Origin: JANQOH01 sp965201155
Lineage (GTDB): Bacteria > Pseudomonadota > Alphaproteobacteria > UBA7887
Assembly (NCBI GenBank): GCA_965201155.1
Contig: OZ241752.1
Coordinates: 2,852,001-2,916,000, forward strand
DNA: 64,000 bases
Direction of reading: 5' to 3'
The stretch's first letter is position 1, and every line of letters starts with the position of its first letter. Positions 18,272-27,300 of this stretch are shown piece after piece. Below the pieces are notes generated by a model, which was not told where the DNA came from, searched no databases, and saw only the letters and a program-made list of their open reading frames with translations. A program made the translations under genes and the position numbers.

Positions 18272-19446
18272 GGCGTCGGTAGCCCGCACTGCGCCGCAGC
18301 GCTGTTGAGAAAGCCGGACAGGATGGCGTGAAACTCCGGCTCGTCGAGCAGGAAACTGTCATGCCCCTTATCGGTCTCGATCTCCACCGAACTGACATTC
18401 GCCGCATTGCCGTTGAGCGCGTGAACGATGTCGCGGCTTTCGGCCGTCGGAAACAGCCAGTCGCTACTGAACGAAATCACACAGAACCGGACCGGCGTGT
18501 CGGTAAACGCCGCGTGCAGATGCCCGCCATAGTCTGCGGCAATGTCGAAATAATCCATCGCCCGCGTGATATAGAGATAGGAATTGGCGTCGAACCGTTC
18601 GACAAAGCTGCGGCCCTGGTGGCGCAAATAGCTTTCCACCTGAAACACTGCTTCAAAGCCGAATGCCGGTTCGGTGTGGTCCTGCAGGCCGCGTCCGAAC
18701 TTGCGGTGCAGCGCCGCTTCCGACAGGTAGGTGATATGCGCCATCATGCGGGCGACAGCCAGGCCTTGTGCGGGCGTGGTGTGATGGGTGGCATATTCGC
18801 CCTGGTGCCAGTCCGGGTCCGACATGATCGCCCGCCGCCCCACTTCGTGAAACGCGATGTTCTGCGCCGTATGCCGGGCGGCGCAGGCGATGGGAATCGC
18901 GCTGCACACGCGCGCCGGGAAGCGCCGCGCCCATTCCAGCGCCTGCATCCCTCCCATCGAACCGCCGACCACCGACAGCAGCCGCTCGATCCCCAGATGG
19001 TCCAGCAGCATGGCCTGCGCTTCCACCATGTCGCCTATGGTGATGACCGGAAACCGCATATTGTAGCGCGCCCCTGTCGCCGGTTCGGTGGACGCCGGCC
19101 CCGTGGTGCCCATGCAGCCGCCGAGCACATTGGCGCACACCACGAAATACCGGTCGGTATCAAGCGGCTCCCCCGGCCCGACAATGGCGTCCCACCAGCC
19201 CGGCCGTCCGGTCACCGGATTGATGCCGGCGACATATTGGTCTCCGGTCAGCGCGTGACAAACCAGAATGGCGTTGGAGCGCGCCGCATTGAGGGTCCCG
19301 TAGGTCTGATAGGCGACGGTGAAGGGACCCAGCTCGACCCCGCAGGCGAGTTTCAGCGGCGCCTTCTCTCCCAGCCGCACTGCCGAGGAGGGGTCGCTTG
19401 TCTCATGCTGCGGACGCGCCGCGGCGGAAGTGACGGCCAACAGCAA
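18268..19446 (-). CDS. metX: Homoserine O-acyltransferase
   Basis: An alpha/beta-hydrolase-fold enzyme (392 aa) that acylates homoserine, the committed step to methionine. Visible: VCHALTGDQYVAG, the nucleophile elbow GGSMGGMQ with S163, and the C-terminal Asp and His regions (SSDWLFPTAES and DKGHDSFLLDEPEF). No ATG is available near the N-terminus. The TTG at 19444-19446 is preferred because an AAAGGA ribosome site lies 3-8 bases upstream. Acetyl- and succinyl-transfer cannot be separated by eye. It forms an operon with metW. Confidence 0.92.
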   Translation of the reverse strand: MLLAVTSAAARPQHETSDPSSAVRLGEKAPLKLACGVELGPFTVAYQTYGTLNAARSNAILVCHALTGDQYVAGINPVTGRPGWWDAIVGPGEPLDTDRYFVVCANVLGGCMGTTGPASTEPATGARYNMRFPVITIGDMVEAQAMLLDHLGIERLLSVVGGSMGGMQALEWARRFPARVCSAIPIACAARHTAQNIAFHEVGRRAIMSDPDWHQGEYATHHTTPAQGLAVARMMAHITYLSEAALHRKFGRGLQDHTEPAFGFEAVFQVESYLRHQGRSFVERFDANSYLYITRAMDYFDIAADYGGHLHAAFTDTPVRFCVISFSSDWLFPTAESRDIVHALNGNAANVSSVEIETDKGHDSFLLDEPEFHAILSGFLNSAAAQCGLPTP

Positions 19447-19481
19447 TGATCCTTTCGCAAAGTTCCGTGGGAAAACCTATC

Positions 19482-19520
19482 AGGCTGCCAACTGCACCGT
19501 GCGCAGCGCCCCGGCAGCCT
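19482..19520 (-). promoter_or_regulatory. Stem-loop in the metX leader, possible methionine-responsive element
   Basis: On the reverse strand, 36 bases before the TTG of metX, two exact 8-base arms (AGGCTGCC at 19520-19513 and GGCAGCCT at 19489-19482) enclose a 23-base loop. A second small hairpin (CTTT-GCG-AAAG) overlaps the metX ribosome-binding site. Alphaproteobacterial met genes are often controlled by SAM-II riboswitches, but this sequence does not show the SAM-II consensus as I know it, so the identity is open. Confidence 0.35.
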
Positions 19521-19648
19521 GTCATGCCCGCCGCTTCCCGCTCATTCGCCCGGGTTTCGCATCCGGACGCGGGACCGTAGAGCCGCAGGCACCGATTTTC
19601 AATGCTGCGCGCGGGCGAAGCGGCACCCGCCGGCTCGCTCGGGCCGCC

Positions 19649-19737
19649 ATGTTCTGCTATAATACCGCCATCCGGCGGTTCCGATCCTTGATCACGGGCT
19701 CGCCGCATCGAATCCCGATACATCCCGGCAAATCCCG
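19649..19737 (+). repeat. Dispersed intergenic repeat, copy A (10-bp phased TCCCG triplet)
   Basis: Lies in the 401-bp gap between metX and the Gfo/Idh gene, which otherwise holds no gene. The copy begins with ATGTTCTGCTATAAT, then a CCGCC/GGCGG hairpin, then CCTTGATCACGGG, and ends with TCCCG units starting at 19713, 19723 and 19733, exactly 10 bp apart. Copies B (38227-38313) and C (reverse, 58197-58070) share this layout. The TATAAT could also act as a -10 box for the gene at 19848. Confidence 0.55.
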
Positions 19738-19847
19738 TCTCCCGTGCCGCGCCGGAAGCAATTGCCCGAATCCGGGAAGCGCGATACTGCCGCCTCGCAG
19801 CGCTTTTCCCGCACCCCTCCCTCGAACGCGAAGGAATCCGCAAGGCC

Positions 19848-21011
19848 ATGCAACAGAAGAAGACGGTTCGCGCCGGCATTGTCGGCTCGGGTTTTGCCGC
19901 CAAATTGCATATCGACGCAATGGCGCGCGTGCACGGCGTCAATGTCGAACTGGTCGGCGTGTGGTCGCCAACTGCCGCCAATGCCCGCCGCTTTGCCGCT
20001 GCGCACCAGGCGCCGACAAGCGAGAGTCTCGACGCCTTGATCGCGCTGGCCGATGTGGTGCATGTCTGCGTGCCGCCGGCGGCGCATGAATCCGTGGCTG
20101 TTGCAGCGCTCGCGGCCGGCAAGCATGCGATCGTCGAAAAGCCGTTCACCGGCGCGTTCGACCCTGCCGACCCGCAGGCCATGCACGATGCCGCACTCGC
20201 CAGCGTGGTACGCATGCGCGCGGCGGAGGACACGGCTCCCGGGCGTCTCTTCTATGCTGAAAACTGGGTCTATGCGCCTGCCATCCAGAAAGAGCGCGAG
20301 ATCATCGAGAAGACCGGCGCGCAAGTGCTGTGGATGCACGGAGAGGAGGCTCATTCCGGGTCCCATTCACCGGCCTACGGCATTTGGAGCCAGGCCGGCG
20401 GCGGCTCATTGATCGGCAAGGCGTGCCATCCGCTCACTGCTGCCCTCTATCTGAAGCGCGTGGAGGGCCGCGCCCGCGGCGAAGCTCCCATCCGCCCCGC
20501 AACGGTAAGCGCCCGAACCCATGAAATCACCCGCCTTGCCGCCTATCGCGACGCCGGCCATCTGCGCACTGATTATCGCGACGTAGAGGATTTCGGCATT
20601 CTGCACGTCACTTTCGCCGACGGCACGATCGCCGATATCTTCGCCTCGGAAATCGTCATGGGCGGCATTCATAACTGGCTCGAAATCTGCGCCAACAATC
20701 ATCGCACTACGTGCAACATCAATCCCAATACCGCTATGCAGACCTATAATCCGGTCGAAAGCAATTTCGACGACATATACGTGGTCGAGAAAATCGGTAC
20801 GAAGCAGGGATGGGCGCCTACCGCGCCGGATGAAGACCATTTCACCGGCTTCCCGCAGGAGGTCGAAGCCTTCTATCGCACCATCGCCCTGGGCGATCCT
20901 GTGGAAAGCGATTCCGCATTGGCAGCGGATTGCATTGCCGTCATCTACGCCGGCTACCTGTCCGCCGCCCGCGCCGGCGCCGAGGTGGCGGTAGCGCGCA
21001 CAGACGGCTAA
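19848..21011 (+). CDS. Gfo/Idh/MocA-family oxidoreductase
   Basis: A 387-aa NAD(P)-dependent dehydrogenase. The Rossmann motif is AGIVGSGFAAKLHIDA (residues 9-24) and the EKP motif is IVEKPFTGAF. After the core, a long substrate domain contains the histidine-rich HGEEAHSGSHSPAYG and GKACHPLTAALYL, typical of the family's active site. It heads a gene run in which a DapA-like lyase, an OYE-like flavoenzyme and an SDR follow, so it probably oxidises a polyhydroxylated or cyclic catabolic substrate. The substrate is unknown. Confidence 0.8.
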   Translation: MQQKKTVRAGIVGSGFAAKLHIDAMARVHGVNVELVGVWSPTAANARRFAAAHQAPTSESLDALIALADVVHVCVPPAAHESVAVAALAAGKHAIVEKPFTGAFDPADPQAMHDAALASVVRMRAAEDTAPGRLFYAENWVYAPAIQKEREIIEKTGAQVLWMHGEEAHSGSHSPAYGIWSQAGGGSLIGKACHPLTAALYLKRVEGRARGEAPIRPATVSARTHEITRLAAYRDAGHLRTDYRDVEDFGILHVTFADGTIADIFASEIVMGGIHNWLEICANNHRTTCNINPNTAMQTYNPVESNFDDIYVVEKIGTKQGWAPTAPDEDHFTGFPQEVEAFYRTIALGDPVESDSALAADCIAVIYAGYLSAARAGAEVAVARTDG

Positions 21012-21063
21012 TATCCTCACCGGAAACCAGTGCGAACTAGTGTGAGACAAGCGGAGAACAACC

Positions 21064-22029
21064 ATGCGGCGATTTCCCGGCTACCGCCCGAACGGAGTCA
21101 TCCCCGCCACCCTGATGGCGTTTTACGATGATTTCTCGATCGACGAAGCGGGCACGCGCGCCCATTTGCGCGATGTCGCGTCCGTGCGCGGCCTGTCCGC
21201 TGTCACCGTCAACGGCCACGCGTCGGAAGTGCATGCGTGCCGCTTCGACGAGCAGCAGCGCGCCTTGGCATTTTCACTTGATGAAATCGGCGATCACCTG
21301 CCGTTGATCTCCGGCGTCTATGCTGACGGCAGCCATGAAGCGGCGCGTATCGCCCGCATGGCGGACTCGGAAGGCGCGTCAGCGCTGCTGGTATTTCCCC
21401 CGCAAAGCATGTCCATGGGTGGGCGCCTCCGCCCGGAAATGGCGCTCGCCCATTTCCGCATGATCGCCGACGCCACCGACCTGCCGTTGATCCTGTTCCA
21501 GTATCCTGCCGCCACCGGTTTGGGTTACCCGCTGGAAACGCTGCTCCGCCTGGTTGACGAAATACCGGCCATTACTGCCATGAAGGACTGGTCGAACGAT
21601 CCCATGCTGCATGAACGCCACACGCGCGAACTGCAGGGCCTGCCTCGCCCGGTGACCCTGCTCACCACCCATTCCGCGTGGCTGATGTCATCGCTGGCCA
21701 TGGGCGCGCAGGGGCTCCTGTCCGGCGCCGGAAGCGTTATCGCTGCGTTGCAGGTCGAATTGTTCGAGGCCGTACAGGGCCGCGACCTCGCCCGTGCACA
21801 GGCCGTGAATGAGCGCATCTATCCCCTTGCACAGGCGTTCTACACCCAGCCGTTCCTCGATATGCACAACCGCATGAAGGAATGCCTGGTGCTGCTCGGC
21901 AAGCTCGACAAGGCCGTCGTCCGACCGCCATTGTTGAAACTCCCGGCCGCAGAGATCGAATCCCTGCGCACAGCGCTCGGCGCCGCGGGCCTGCTCGACG
22001 ATACGCCGGCGGCGCTGGCGGCCGAATAG
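21064..22029 (+). CDS. Dihydrodipicolinate synthase/N-acetylneuraminate lyase superfamily protein
   Basis: A 321-aa class I aldolase-type TIM barrel. The Schiff-base lysine K174 (ITAMKDWSND) and the catalytic tyrosine Y147 (FQYPAATG) are in the expected places. The usual GT(T)GE loop is replaced by VNGHASEVHAC, so this is not a true lysine-pathway DapA. It is more likely a catabolic aldolase or dehydratase. It starts 52 bases after the Gfo/Idh gene and is followed 9 bases later by the flavoenzyme gene. Confidence 0.8.
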   Translation: MRRFPGYRPNGVIPATLMAFYDDFSIDEAGTRAHLRDVASVRGLSAVTVNGHASEVHACRFDEQQRALAFSLDEIGDHLPLISGVYADGSHEAARIARMADSEGASALLVFPPQSMSMGGRLRPEMALAHFRMIADATDLPLILFQYPAATGLGYPLETLLRLVDEIPAITAMKDWSNDPMLHERHTRELQGLPRPVTLLTTHSAWLMSSLAMGAQGLLSGAGSVIAALQVELFEAVQGRDLARAQAVNERIYPLAQAFYTQPFLDMHNRMKECLVLLGKLDKAVVRPPLLKLPAAEIESLRTALGAAGLLDDTPAALAAE

Positions 22030-22038
22030 AGTCAGGCC

Positions 22039-23781
22039 GTGGCCGGCCTTTTCGACCGGCTGTTTGAACCGGGCCGCATTGGCCCGGCAGTCCTGCCCAA
22101 CCGGCTCGTCATGCCGTCCATGACCACGCGCACGGCGGACCAGGACGGCACTGTCACCGAAGACTCACTCGCCTATTACCGCGCCCGCGCGGAAGGCGGT
22201 GTCGGGTTGGTGACTGTAGAAATGGCCGCGCCGGAACCGGTGGGCCGGCACCGCGCCCGCGAACTCGGCATTAGCGCGGATTCCCACATACCCGGCCTTT
22301 CCCGCCTCACCGCCGCCATTCATCAGGCCGGCGCCGGAGCCATGATCCAGCTCGGCCATGGCGGCGGCCACACCCGCGCCGACATATGCGGTGAGACTCC
22401 CATCGCGCCTTCGGCCGTGCCGCACCCGGTATTTGAAGGCACGCTGGAAACCGTAATTCCGCAAGCAATGAGTGCTGCCCGCATTGCCGAAACCACAGCG
22501 GCGTTCGCGCGCGCAGCGGCGCGTGCCCGCGACGCCGGTTTCGACGCCGTTGAACTCCACGGGGCGCACGGCTATCTGATTTCGCAGTTTCTCTGCCCGG
22601 CGGAAAACCAGCGCCGCGACCATTATGGCGGCAGCCTCGAGAACCGCGCGCGCTTCGGGCTGGAAATCCTCCGCGCCGTCAAGGACGCCATTCCCGAACT
22701 TGCCGTGGTCTTTCGCCTCACGGTTGACGATTTCTTTGCCGGCGGTCTCAAGCGGGAGGAAGGACTGGCCGTCGCGCAATGGCTCGCGGAAGCCGGCGCC
22801 GACGCAATCCATGTCACCGCCGGCCATTACCGCTCGCGGCACCCGGCAATCATGATCCCGCCCATGATGTTCCCCGAGGCGACGTTTCTCGACATTGCCG
22901 CTGCGGTGCGGGCGCGGGTTTCCGTGCCGGTGGTCGCCGTGGGGCGCCTCGGCGGTCCGCACGCCGCCGCTGCTGCGCTCGAACAGGGAAAATGCGACTT
23001 CATCGCCTTGGGGCGAAGCCTGCTTGCCGATCCTGACTGGCCGCGCAAGGTGCGCGCCGGCGCGCCGGTGCGCCGCTGTCTCGCCTGCAATAGCTGCGTC
23101 AACGACATGCGCGGCGGTGCTGCGCTGCGCTGCATTGTTAATCCGACGGCGGGCCGCGAGCGCATCTATGGCGATCCATTGCGGCAGCCCGCGCCGCTCC
23201 GCGAACGCATCGCTGTCATCGGCGCTGGCCCGGCGGGTCTTGCCTATGCGGGCCTCGCCGCCCGCCATAATCAGGTCACCGTGTTCGAGCGCGAAAAGAA
23301 TGCCGGCGGTGCCTTGCGCCTCGCGGCCCGTGCGCCGTTGTTTCAGGAAGTGGAAACCGCGCGCGCGGCCTTCGACGTGCATATCGACTCGCTGGTGGCC
23401 GAGTGCCGCAGCGTCGGGGCCGCCCTCCGCTTCGGAATCGACGCCGAAAAAACCCCGGGCATCCTCGCCGAGTTCGACCGTCTGGTGTTCGCTACCGGCG
23501 CCCGTTACCGCCATGGCGCAGGACCGCTGCTGCGGGGTCTGTTGCGCGCTGGCATCGCCCGCTGGCCCGGAATCCGCGCCCTGTTTCGCCGCCCGCGGCT
23601 GCGTGACTGGTTCTACTACCGGGCCCGCAAGGCCAGCGGCGCGCATATGGCGCGGCTCGCCCGTCCGCATCAGCAGGTTACCATCATCGGCGATGCTGCC
23701 GAACCGGGAAAAACTGCTGCGGCCGTGCGCAGCGCTTTCGACGCCGCCTACGGTCTCACCGCAAGCGGCGCCGAAGCATGA
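22039..23781 (+). CDS. NADH:flavin oxidoreductase, 2,4-dienoyl-CoA reductase type (FMN, 4Fe-4S, FAD)
   Basis: A 580-aa multidomain flavoenzyme. The N-terminal OYE-like TIM barrel (residues 1-340) has PNRLVMPSMTTR, HGAHGYLISQFLCPAENQR and the substrate region GHYRSRHP. A [4Fe-4S] motif follows: C347-x2-C350-x2-C353-x11-C365. Then comes an FAD/NAD-binding part starting IAVIGAGPAGLAYAG near 392. The C-terminal dinucleotide domain is short for the family (enzymes such as FadH are about 670 aa), so part of the NAD(P) subdomain may be missing. The start is GTG at 22039. It probably reduces an activated C=C bond or demethylates a substrate in this cluster. Confidence 0.8.
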   Translation: MAGLFDRLFEPGRIGPAVLPNRLVMPSMTTRTADQDGTVTEDSLAYYRARAEGGVGLVTVEMAAPEPVGRHRARELGISADSHIPGLSRLTAAIHQAGAGAMIQLGHGGGHTRADICGETPIAPSAVPHPVFEGTLETVIPQAMSAARIAETTAAFARAAARARDAGFDAVELHGAHGYLISQFLCPAENQRRDHYGGSLENRARFGLEILRAVKDAIPELAVVFRLTVDDFFAGGLKREEGLAVAQWLAEAGADAIHVTAGHYRSRHPAIMIPPMMFPEATFLDIAAAVRARVSVPVVAVGRLGGPHAAAAALEQGKCDFIALGRSLLADPDWPRKVRAGAPVRRCLACNSCVNDMRGGAALRCIVNPTAGRERIYGDPLRQPAPLRERIAVIGAGPAGLAYAGLAARHNQVTVFEREKNAGGALRLAARAPLFQEVETARAAFDVHIDSLVAECRSVGAALRFGIDAEKTPGILAEFDRLVFATGARYRHGAGPLLRGLLRAGIARWPGIRALFRRPRLRDWFYYRARKASGAHMARLARPHQQVTIIGDAAEPGKTAAAVRSAFDAAYGLTASGAEA

Positions 23782-23808
23782 GCGGCGCATGATGACAATC
23801 AGGGGAAT

Positions 23809-24594
23809 ATGAGCATGGCAGGCAGCGAATTTTCGGTTCTCGCGCAATTTCGTGTCGACGGTCAGCGGGCGGTGGTCACCGGCGGCGGCAAGGGACTTGG
23901 CAAGGTGGCGTGCCAGGCGCTCGCCGAAGCCGGTGCGCGCGTTGCCGTGCTCGACCTCGACGGCGCCACGGCGGAAGAAACCGCGGGCGAAATCGGCAAT
24001 GGCGCGTGCGCCTGGATATGCGATGTCGGTGACGAAGAAGAAGTGGAGCGCACCTTCAGAGAAATCGAGGCCGAGTTCGGCGGCGTTGATATTCTGGTCA
24101 ACAACGCCGGTACGGCGCGCCGCAGCCCCACCGAAACCATGCCCACCGAAACATGGGATTTGCTGCTCCGCGTCAACCAGACATCGGTGTTCCTGTGCAC
24201 ACGGGCGGCGGCCCGTTCCATGCTTGCCAATGGCGGCGGCGCCGTCGTCAATATCGCATCCATCATGGGCGCGACCGGCGGCGGCTATCATCCCAACCTG
24301 CCTTATCACGCAAGCAAGGGCGCAGTGGTCAACATGACCCGATCGCTGGCGGCCGAATGGGGTCGGCGCGGCGTGCGCGTCAACGCCATCGCACCCACCT
24401 ACACCGAAACCGACCTCACTCTGCCGCTGCGCGAGAACCCGCAAATCCAGGCCTATCTAGAGGAACGCACCCCCATGGGCCGCTTCGCGCAGCCCGAGGA
24501 AATGGCTGGCGCCATTCTCTATCTCGCTTCGCCGGCTTCCTCCGCCGTCACCGGCATCCTGCTGCCCGTCGATTGCGGCTGGCTGGCGATCTGA
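23809..24594 (+). CDS. Short-chain dehydrogenase/reductase
   Basis: A 261-aa classical SDR. Cofactor motif TGGGKGLGK (residues 25-33), NNAG at the end of beta-4, catalytic Ser in IASIMG and Y166/K170 in YHASK, then the DCGW C-terminus. The start is ATG at 23809, with a second ATG two codons later. It looks like a gluconate 5-dehydrogenase or 3-oxoacyl-type reductase and ends the Gfo/Idh-DapA-OYE run. Substrate is unknown. Confidence 0.85.
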   Translation: MSMAGSEFSVLAQFRVDGQRAVVTGGGKGLGKVACQALAEAGARVAVLDLDGATAEETAGEIGNGACAWICDVGDEEEVERTFREIEAEFGGVDILVNNAGTARRSPTETMPTETWDLLLRVNQTSVFLCTRAAARSMLANGGGAVVNIASIMGATGGGYHPNLPYHASKGAVVNMTRSLAAEWGRRGVRVNAIAPTYTETDLTLPLRENPQIQAYLEERTPMGRFAQPEEMAGAILYLASPASSAVTGILLPVDCGWLAI

Positions 24595-25145
24595 TGCCTG
24601 CCGCCGGCATCAGGACGCCAGCAATCCCGCGCCTTGCTCTGGCGTTGCTCCTTTCACTCGCACTATTGCCGGATGCCGCGGCACAGACTACACGCGACCC
24701 TTATGTCGCCGGCCCCTATACCGAGGAAACGACGGTCGACGAAATGGCGTCGGAGATAGGCCGCGCCTATGTTCGCGCCATTCAGCGGGAATTGGCGTCA
24801 CAGGGTTACGCGCCCGGCGCGCCGGACGGGGTGGAAGGCCCCCTTACGCGGAGGGCCATCCGCGCATATCAACGCGACGCCGGGCTGCCCCGGAGCGGCC
24901 GCGCCAGCCGCGAACTGCTCGATCACCTCAAATTCTCCGCCGCCCGCCACGCCGCCAGAGCCAAATTCAGGGCTTTGATCATGGATATCCAGCGGGAGCT
25001 CGCCGCTCGCGGCTACTACACGGGCCGCATCGACGGAATATCGGGACCATTGACCGAAAACGCCATCCGACGATTTCAGACCCAGGCCGGAATGCCTGTG
25101 ACCGGCAGGCCAGACCGCGCGCTGGCCCGCGCCCTCACCAGATAA
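24594..25145 (+). CDS. Secreted peptidoglycan-binding-domain protein
   Basis: A 183-aa exported protein whose ATG overlaps the SDR stop codon (TGATG). A signal peptide (LALALLLSLALLPDAAAQ) is followed by two PG_binding_1 repeats, near residues 62-100 (IQRELASQGYAPGAPDGVEG) and 130-180 (IQRELAARGYYTGRIDGISG). No catalytic domain is attached. It probably binds cell wall peptidoglycan. Its coupling to catabolic genes looks incidental. Confidence 0.8.
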   Translation: MPAAGIRTPAIPRLALALLLSLALLPDAAAQTTRDPYVAGPYTEETTVDEMASEIGRAYVRAIQRELASQGYAPGAPDGVEGPLTRRAIRAYQRDAGLPRSGRASRELLDHLKFSAARHAARAKFRALIMDIQRELAARGYYTGRIDGISGPLTENAIRRFQTQAGMPVTGRPDRALARALTR

Positions 25146-25148
25146 ACG

Positions 25149-26063
25149 TCACCAGGGTTCCGGCTGCGCCCAGGAGCGCGCTTCATACCCTGGCGCAAAC
25201 GCCGTGTTGGTCTGATCCGGGTTGCGATTGACCAGCGGTCGCGCGAACAGCGGATGCGTCATGGAACGCACTTCATGCTCGATACGGTGCAACTGTTTGC
25301 CATCCGCCGGGTCCACAATGTCCAGAAACCGGTATTGATACCGGTCACTTTCTTCCGAAATCAGCCCCCGTTCGGCAAGCCAGCCATGCGGCCCTGAAAA
25401 ATTCGCCACATAGACCTGAATATGGTGGCCGTCATATTCAGGCAGCGCTTCATCCGTCTCGACAAAGATCAGTTCCTGACCATAGCCTGCACTTACCCGG
25501 GCCGCCGCGGCGCCATCCCACACATCGCGGCGTGCCGGTGCACAAAGGACGTCGCGATAGAACCGGACTATGCCGTCGACGCTGTCCGGCCCAACGTCGA
25601 ACCCGATGTAGGCGACAGCGAGCGCCGAACGCCCGTTCTCCGGCGCCTGTGCATGGCAGCGGACGCGGTTGCCCCACGGGCAGCGCGCCTCGATAAAGCC
25701 GTCCTGTTCCTCAAAGGCAAACGCCGTGCCGGCGAGCGGCTCGCGCACCTTGTCAAGCCGCCGGGGCAGGGCTTCCAGGTCCGGCAATACCAGCCCCACG
25801 CACCCGCGTAGCACCTGCGCCTTTCCCGTCGGCAAATGAAACTGGCTGCGCCCGGCATTGATCCACATATTGGTCACACCGGTCATGAGATAGGGGTCGC
25901 GCGTCAACCCCAGCCCGGTAACGTAAAACAGCGTCGCCAAGCGCTGGTCCGGCACTCGCACATTGATGTGCTCCAGGCCGACGATATTGCCGATATCCTC
26001 GCCGCCGCGGTCATAGCGGCAGCCTGTCGTTTCCGTCCTTCGGGGGGCGGTTTGCATGTCCAT
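25149..26063 (-). CDS. Two-domain VOC protein, extradiol-dioxygenase-like
   Basis: A 304-aa vicinal-oxygen-chelate protein made of two betaalphabetabetabeta modules (about residues 28-130 and 148-270). Possible metal ligands fit a type I extradiol dioxygenase: H32 in LEHINVRV is in the non-catalytic module, while YDGHHIQVYVA and RIEHEV in the second module could give His and Glu. The gene lies next to a flavin monooxygenase of the HsaA type, a pairing seen in aromatic-ring catabolism (hydroxylation, then ring cleavage). Ring cleavage is inferred, not shown. Confidence 0.65.
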   Translation of the reverse strand: MDMQTAPRRTETTGCRYDRGGEDIGNIVGLEHINVRVPDQRLATLFYVTGLGLTRDPYLMTGVTNMWINAGRSQFHLPTGKAQVLRGCVGLVLPDLEALPRRLDKVREPLAGTAFAFEEQDGFIEARCPWGNRVRCHAQAPENGRSALAVAYIGFDVGPDSVDGIVRFYRDVLCAPARRDVWDGAAAARVSAGYGQELIFVETDEALPEYDGHHIQVYVANFSGPHGWLAERGLISEESDRYQYRFLDIVDPADGKQLHRIEHEVRSMTHPLFARPLVNRNPDQTNTAFAPGYEARSWAQPEPW

Positions 26064-26102
26064 CCCGGATATTCCTTCGTTCCTGCCGCGCCATCCGAAT
26101 TA

Positions 26103-27266
26103 TCAGAGGAAGTCCGCCGGGGGGTCGCCGAGCAGAACCTGCCCAATCCGTTCGTAATGCGATTCGCGCGACTGGATTTGCTGCGACAGGGTATGAATGT
26201 CGCGGAAACGGCGCTCGAACGGCCTGCCGGGAAAGATAGCATCCACGCCCGCCTGCTTGTAGGCATGGTCGGCGGCAGCTATCGATTCATGGATTGCATG
26301 GGTGGCGGCGAGCCGCACCCGGGCCCGGTCCGGTATGTCGATCGGCGCGCCGCCCGCGCCGTCATAAATCTCGTTCAGCGTGGTGTGCAAATAGGCGCGC
26401 GCGGCGCCGAGCCGTGCTTCCATGCGTGCGATGCCTGCCTGAAAGGTTGGCCGGTCTGCCAGCCGCTGAAGACCGCGCGGCGCTTTGCGTGCGCCAAGCG
26501 CAGTCAGCGCATCGAACATGGCGCGGGCAACCCCCAGTGCCACCGCCGCCACGCCGGCGCTGTACAGACTCTGCATGGTGAACGCATAAAGCGGGCCGTG
26601 CTCGCGGCACAGCGTGGGGTCGCCGCGGCGCCCGCTATGCGCCTCGGGCACGAACACATCTTCGACGCGGTAGGATTCCGAACCCGTGCCGCGCATGCCG
26701 ACAACATTCCAATCATCGAGCAGCACTGCCTTGTCGGCCGGAAACAACACCGTGAGCACGATGGGCGAGCCAGCAGAATCGCACCGCCGCCTGCCATCCG
26801 CCTCTTGCACGAAACCATGGGCGCCCATCCATGTCGCATGTCGACAGCCACTCGCGAAATCCCAGCTTCCGCTGACCCGATAGCCGCCGGGTACAGTGGT
26901 GATGACATGCTGGTTTGGCGGTCCCCATGCGACCAGGGCTTTCGGGCCGCCAAACACCAACCGCGCTGTCTCGGGCGGCAGATAGGGCGCGATCAGCGCT
27001 GCTGCATTGGCCACGAACAGGTTCCAGCCCACTGAAGCATCATGCTTTGATATTTCCTCGATCGCCGCCATCGCGGGAACGGGTGCGACCTCATCGCCGC
27101 CCGCGCTGCGCGGCACGAACATCCGCAGCAGGCTCGACTCGTACAGCTTCTCCATCACCTCCGGAGTGATGCGGCGCTGCTGTTCAATGGCCCCGGCAGC
27201 ATCGGCAATGGCCGGCGCCACCGCCTGCGCCTGCGCAAGGGGGGTAAGTTGAACCTGCTGATCCAT
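26103..27266 (-). CDS. Acyl-CoA-dehydrogenase-fold flavin monooxygenase (HsaA/HpaB-like)
   Basis: A 387-aa protein of the acyl-CoA dehydrogenase superfamily with a type-2 C-terminal domain, the group that contains FMNH2/FADH2-dependent hydroxylases such as HsaA. It opens with the helical N-domain (RITPEVMEKLYESSLLRMFVP), then GGDEVAPVPAMAAIEEI, the beta-domain WDFASGCRHATWMGAH and the GMRGTGSESYRVEDVFVPE strand. It needs a separate flavin reductase, which I do not see nearby. It is upstream of, and in the same direction as, the VOC gene, and divergent from the transketolase genes. Confidence 0.75.
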   Translation of the reverse strand: MDQQVQLTPLAQAQAVAPAIADAAGAIEQQRRITPEVMEKLYESSLLRMFVPRSAGGDEVAPVPAMAAIEEISKHDASVGWNLFVANAAALIAPYLPPETARLVFGGPKALVAWGPPNQHVITTVPGGYRVSGSWDFASGCRHATWMGAHGFVQEADGRRRCDSAGSPIVLTVLFPADKAVLLDDWNVVGMRGTGSESYRVEDVFVPEAHSGRRGDPTLCREHGPLYAFTMQSLYSAGVAAVALGVARAMFDALTALGARKAPRGLQRLADRPTFQAGIARMEARLGAARAYLHTTLNEIYDGAGGAPIDIPDRARVRLAATHAIHESIAAADHAYKQAGVDAIFPGRPFERRFRDIHTLSQQIQSRESHYERIGQVLLGDPPADFL

Positions 27267-27300
27267 GAACGCTCCCCGTCCGGTTCACTACCATTAGCGG

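Noticed and set aside
19447..19520. SAM-II riboswitch before metX
   Set aside because: The location is right but the sequence lacks the conserved SAM-II core, so only a generic leader structure is reported.
21064..22029. Lysine-pathway dapA
   Set aside because: The loop that should carry Thr-Thr is different and the gene context is catabolic.
22165..24444. A 759-codon open frame on the reverse strand
   Set aside because: It lies antisense to two well-supported genes (flavoenzyme and SDR), has no family motif and reflects high GC at third positions. The same applies to long antisense frames at 3690-5516, 10921-13041 and 35673-37166.
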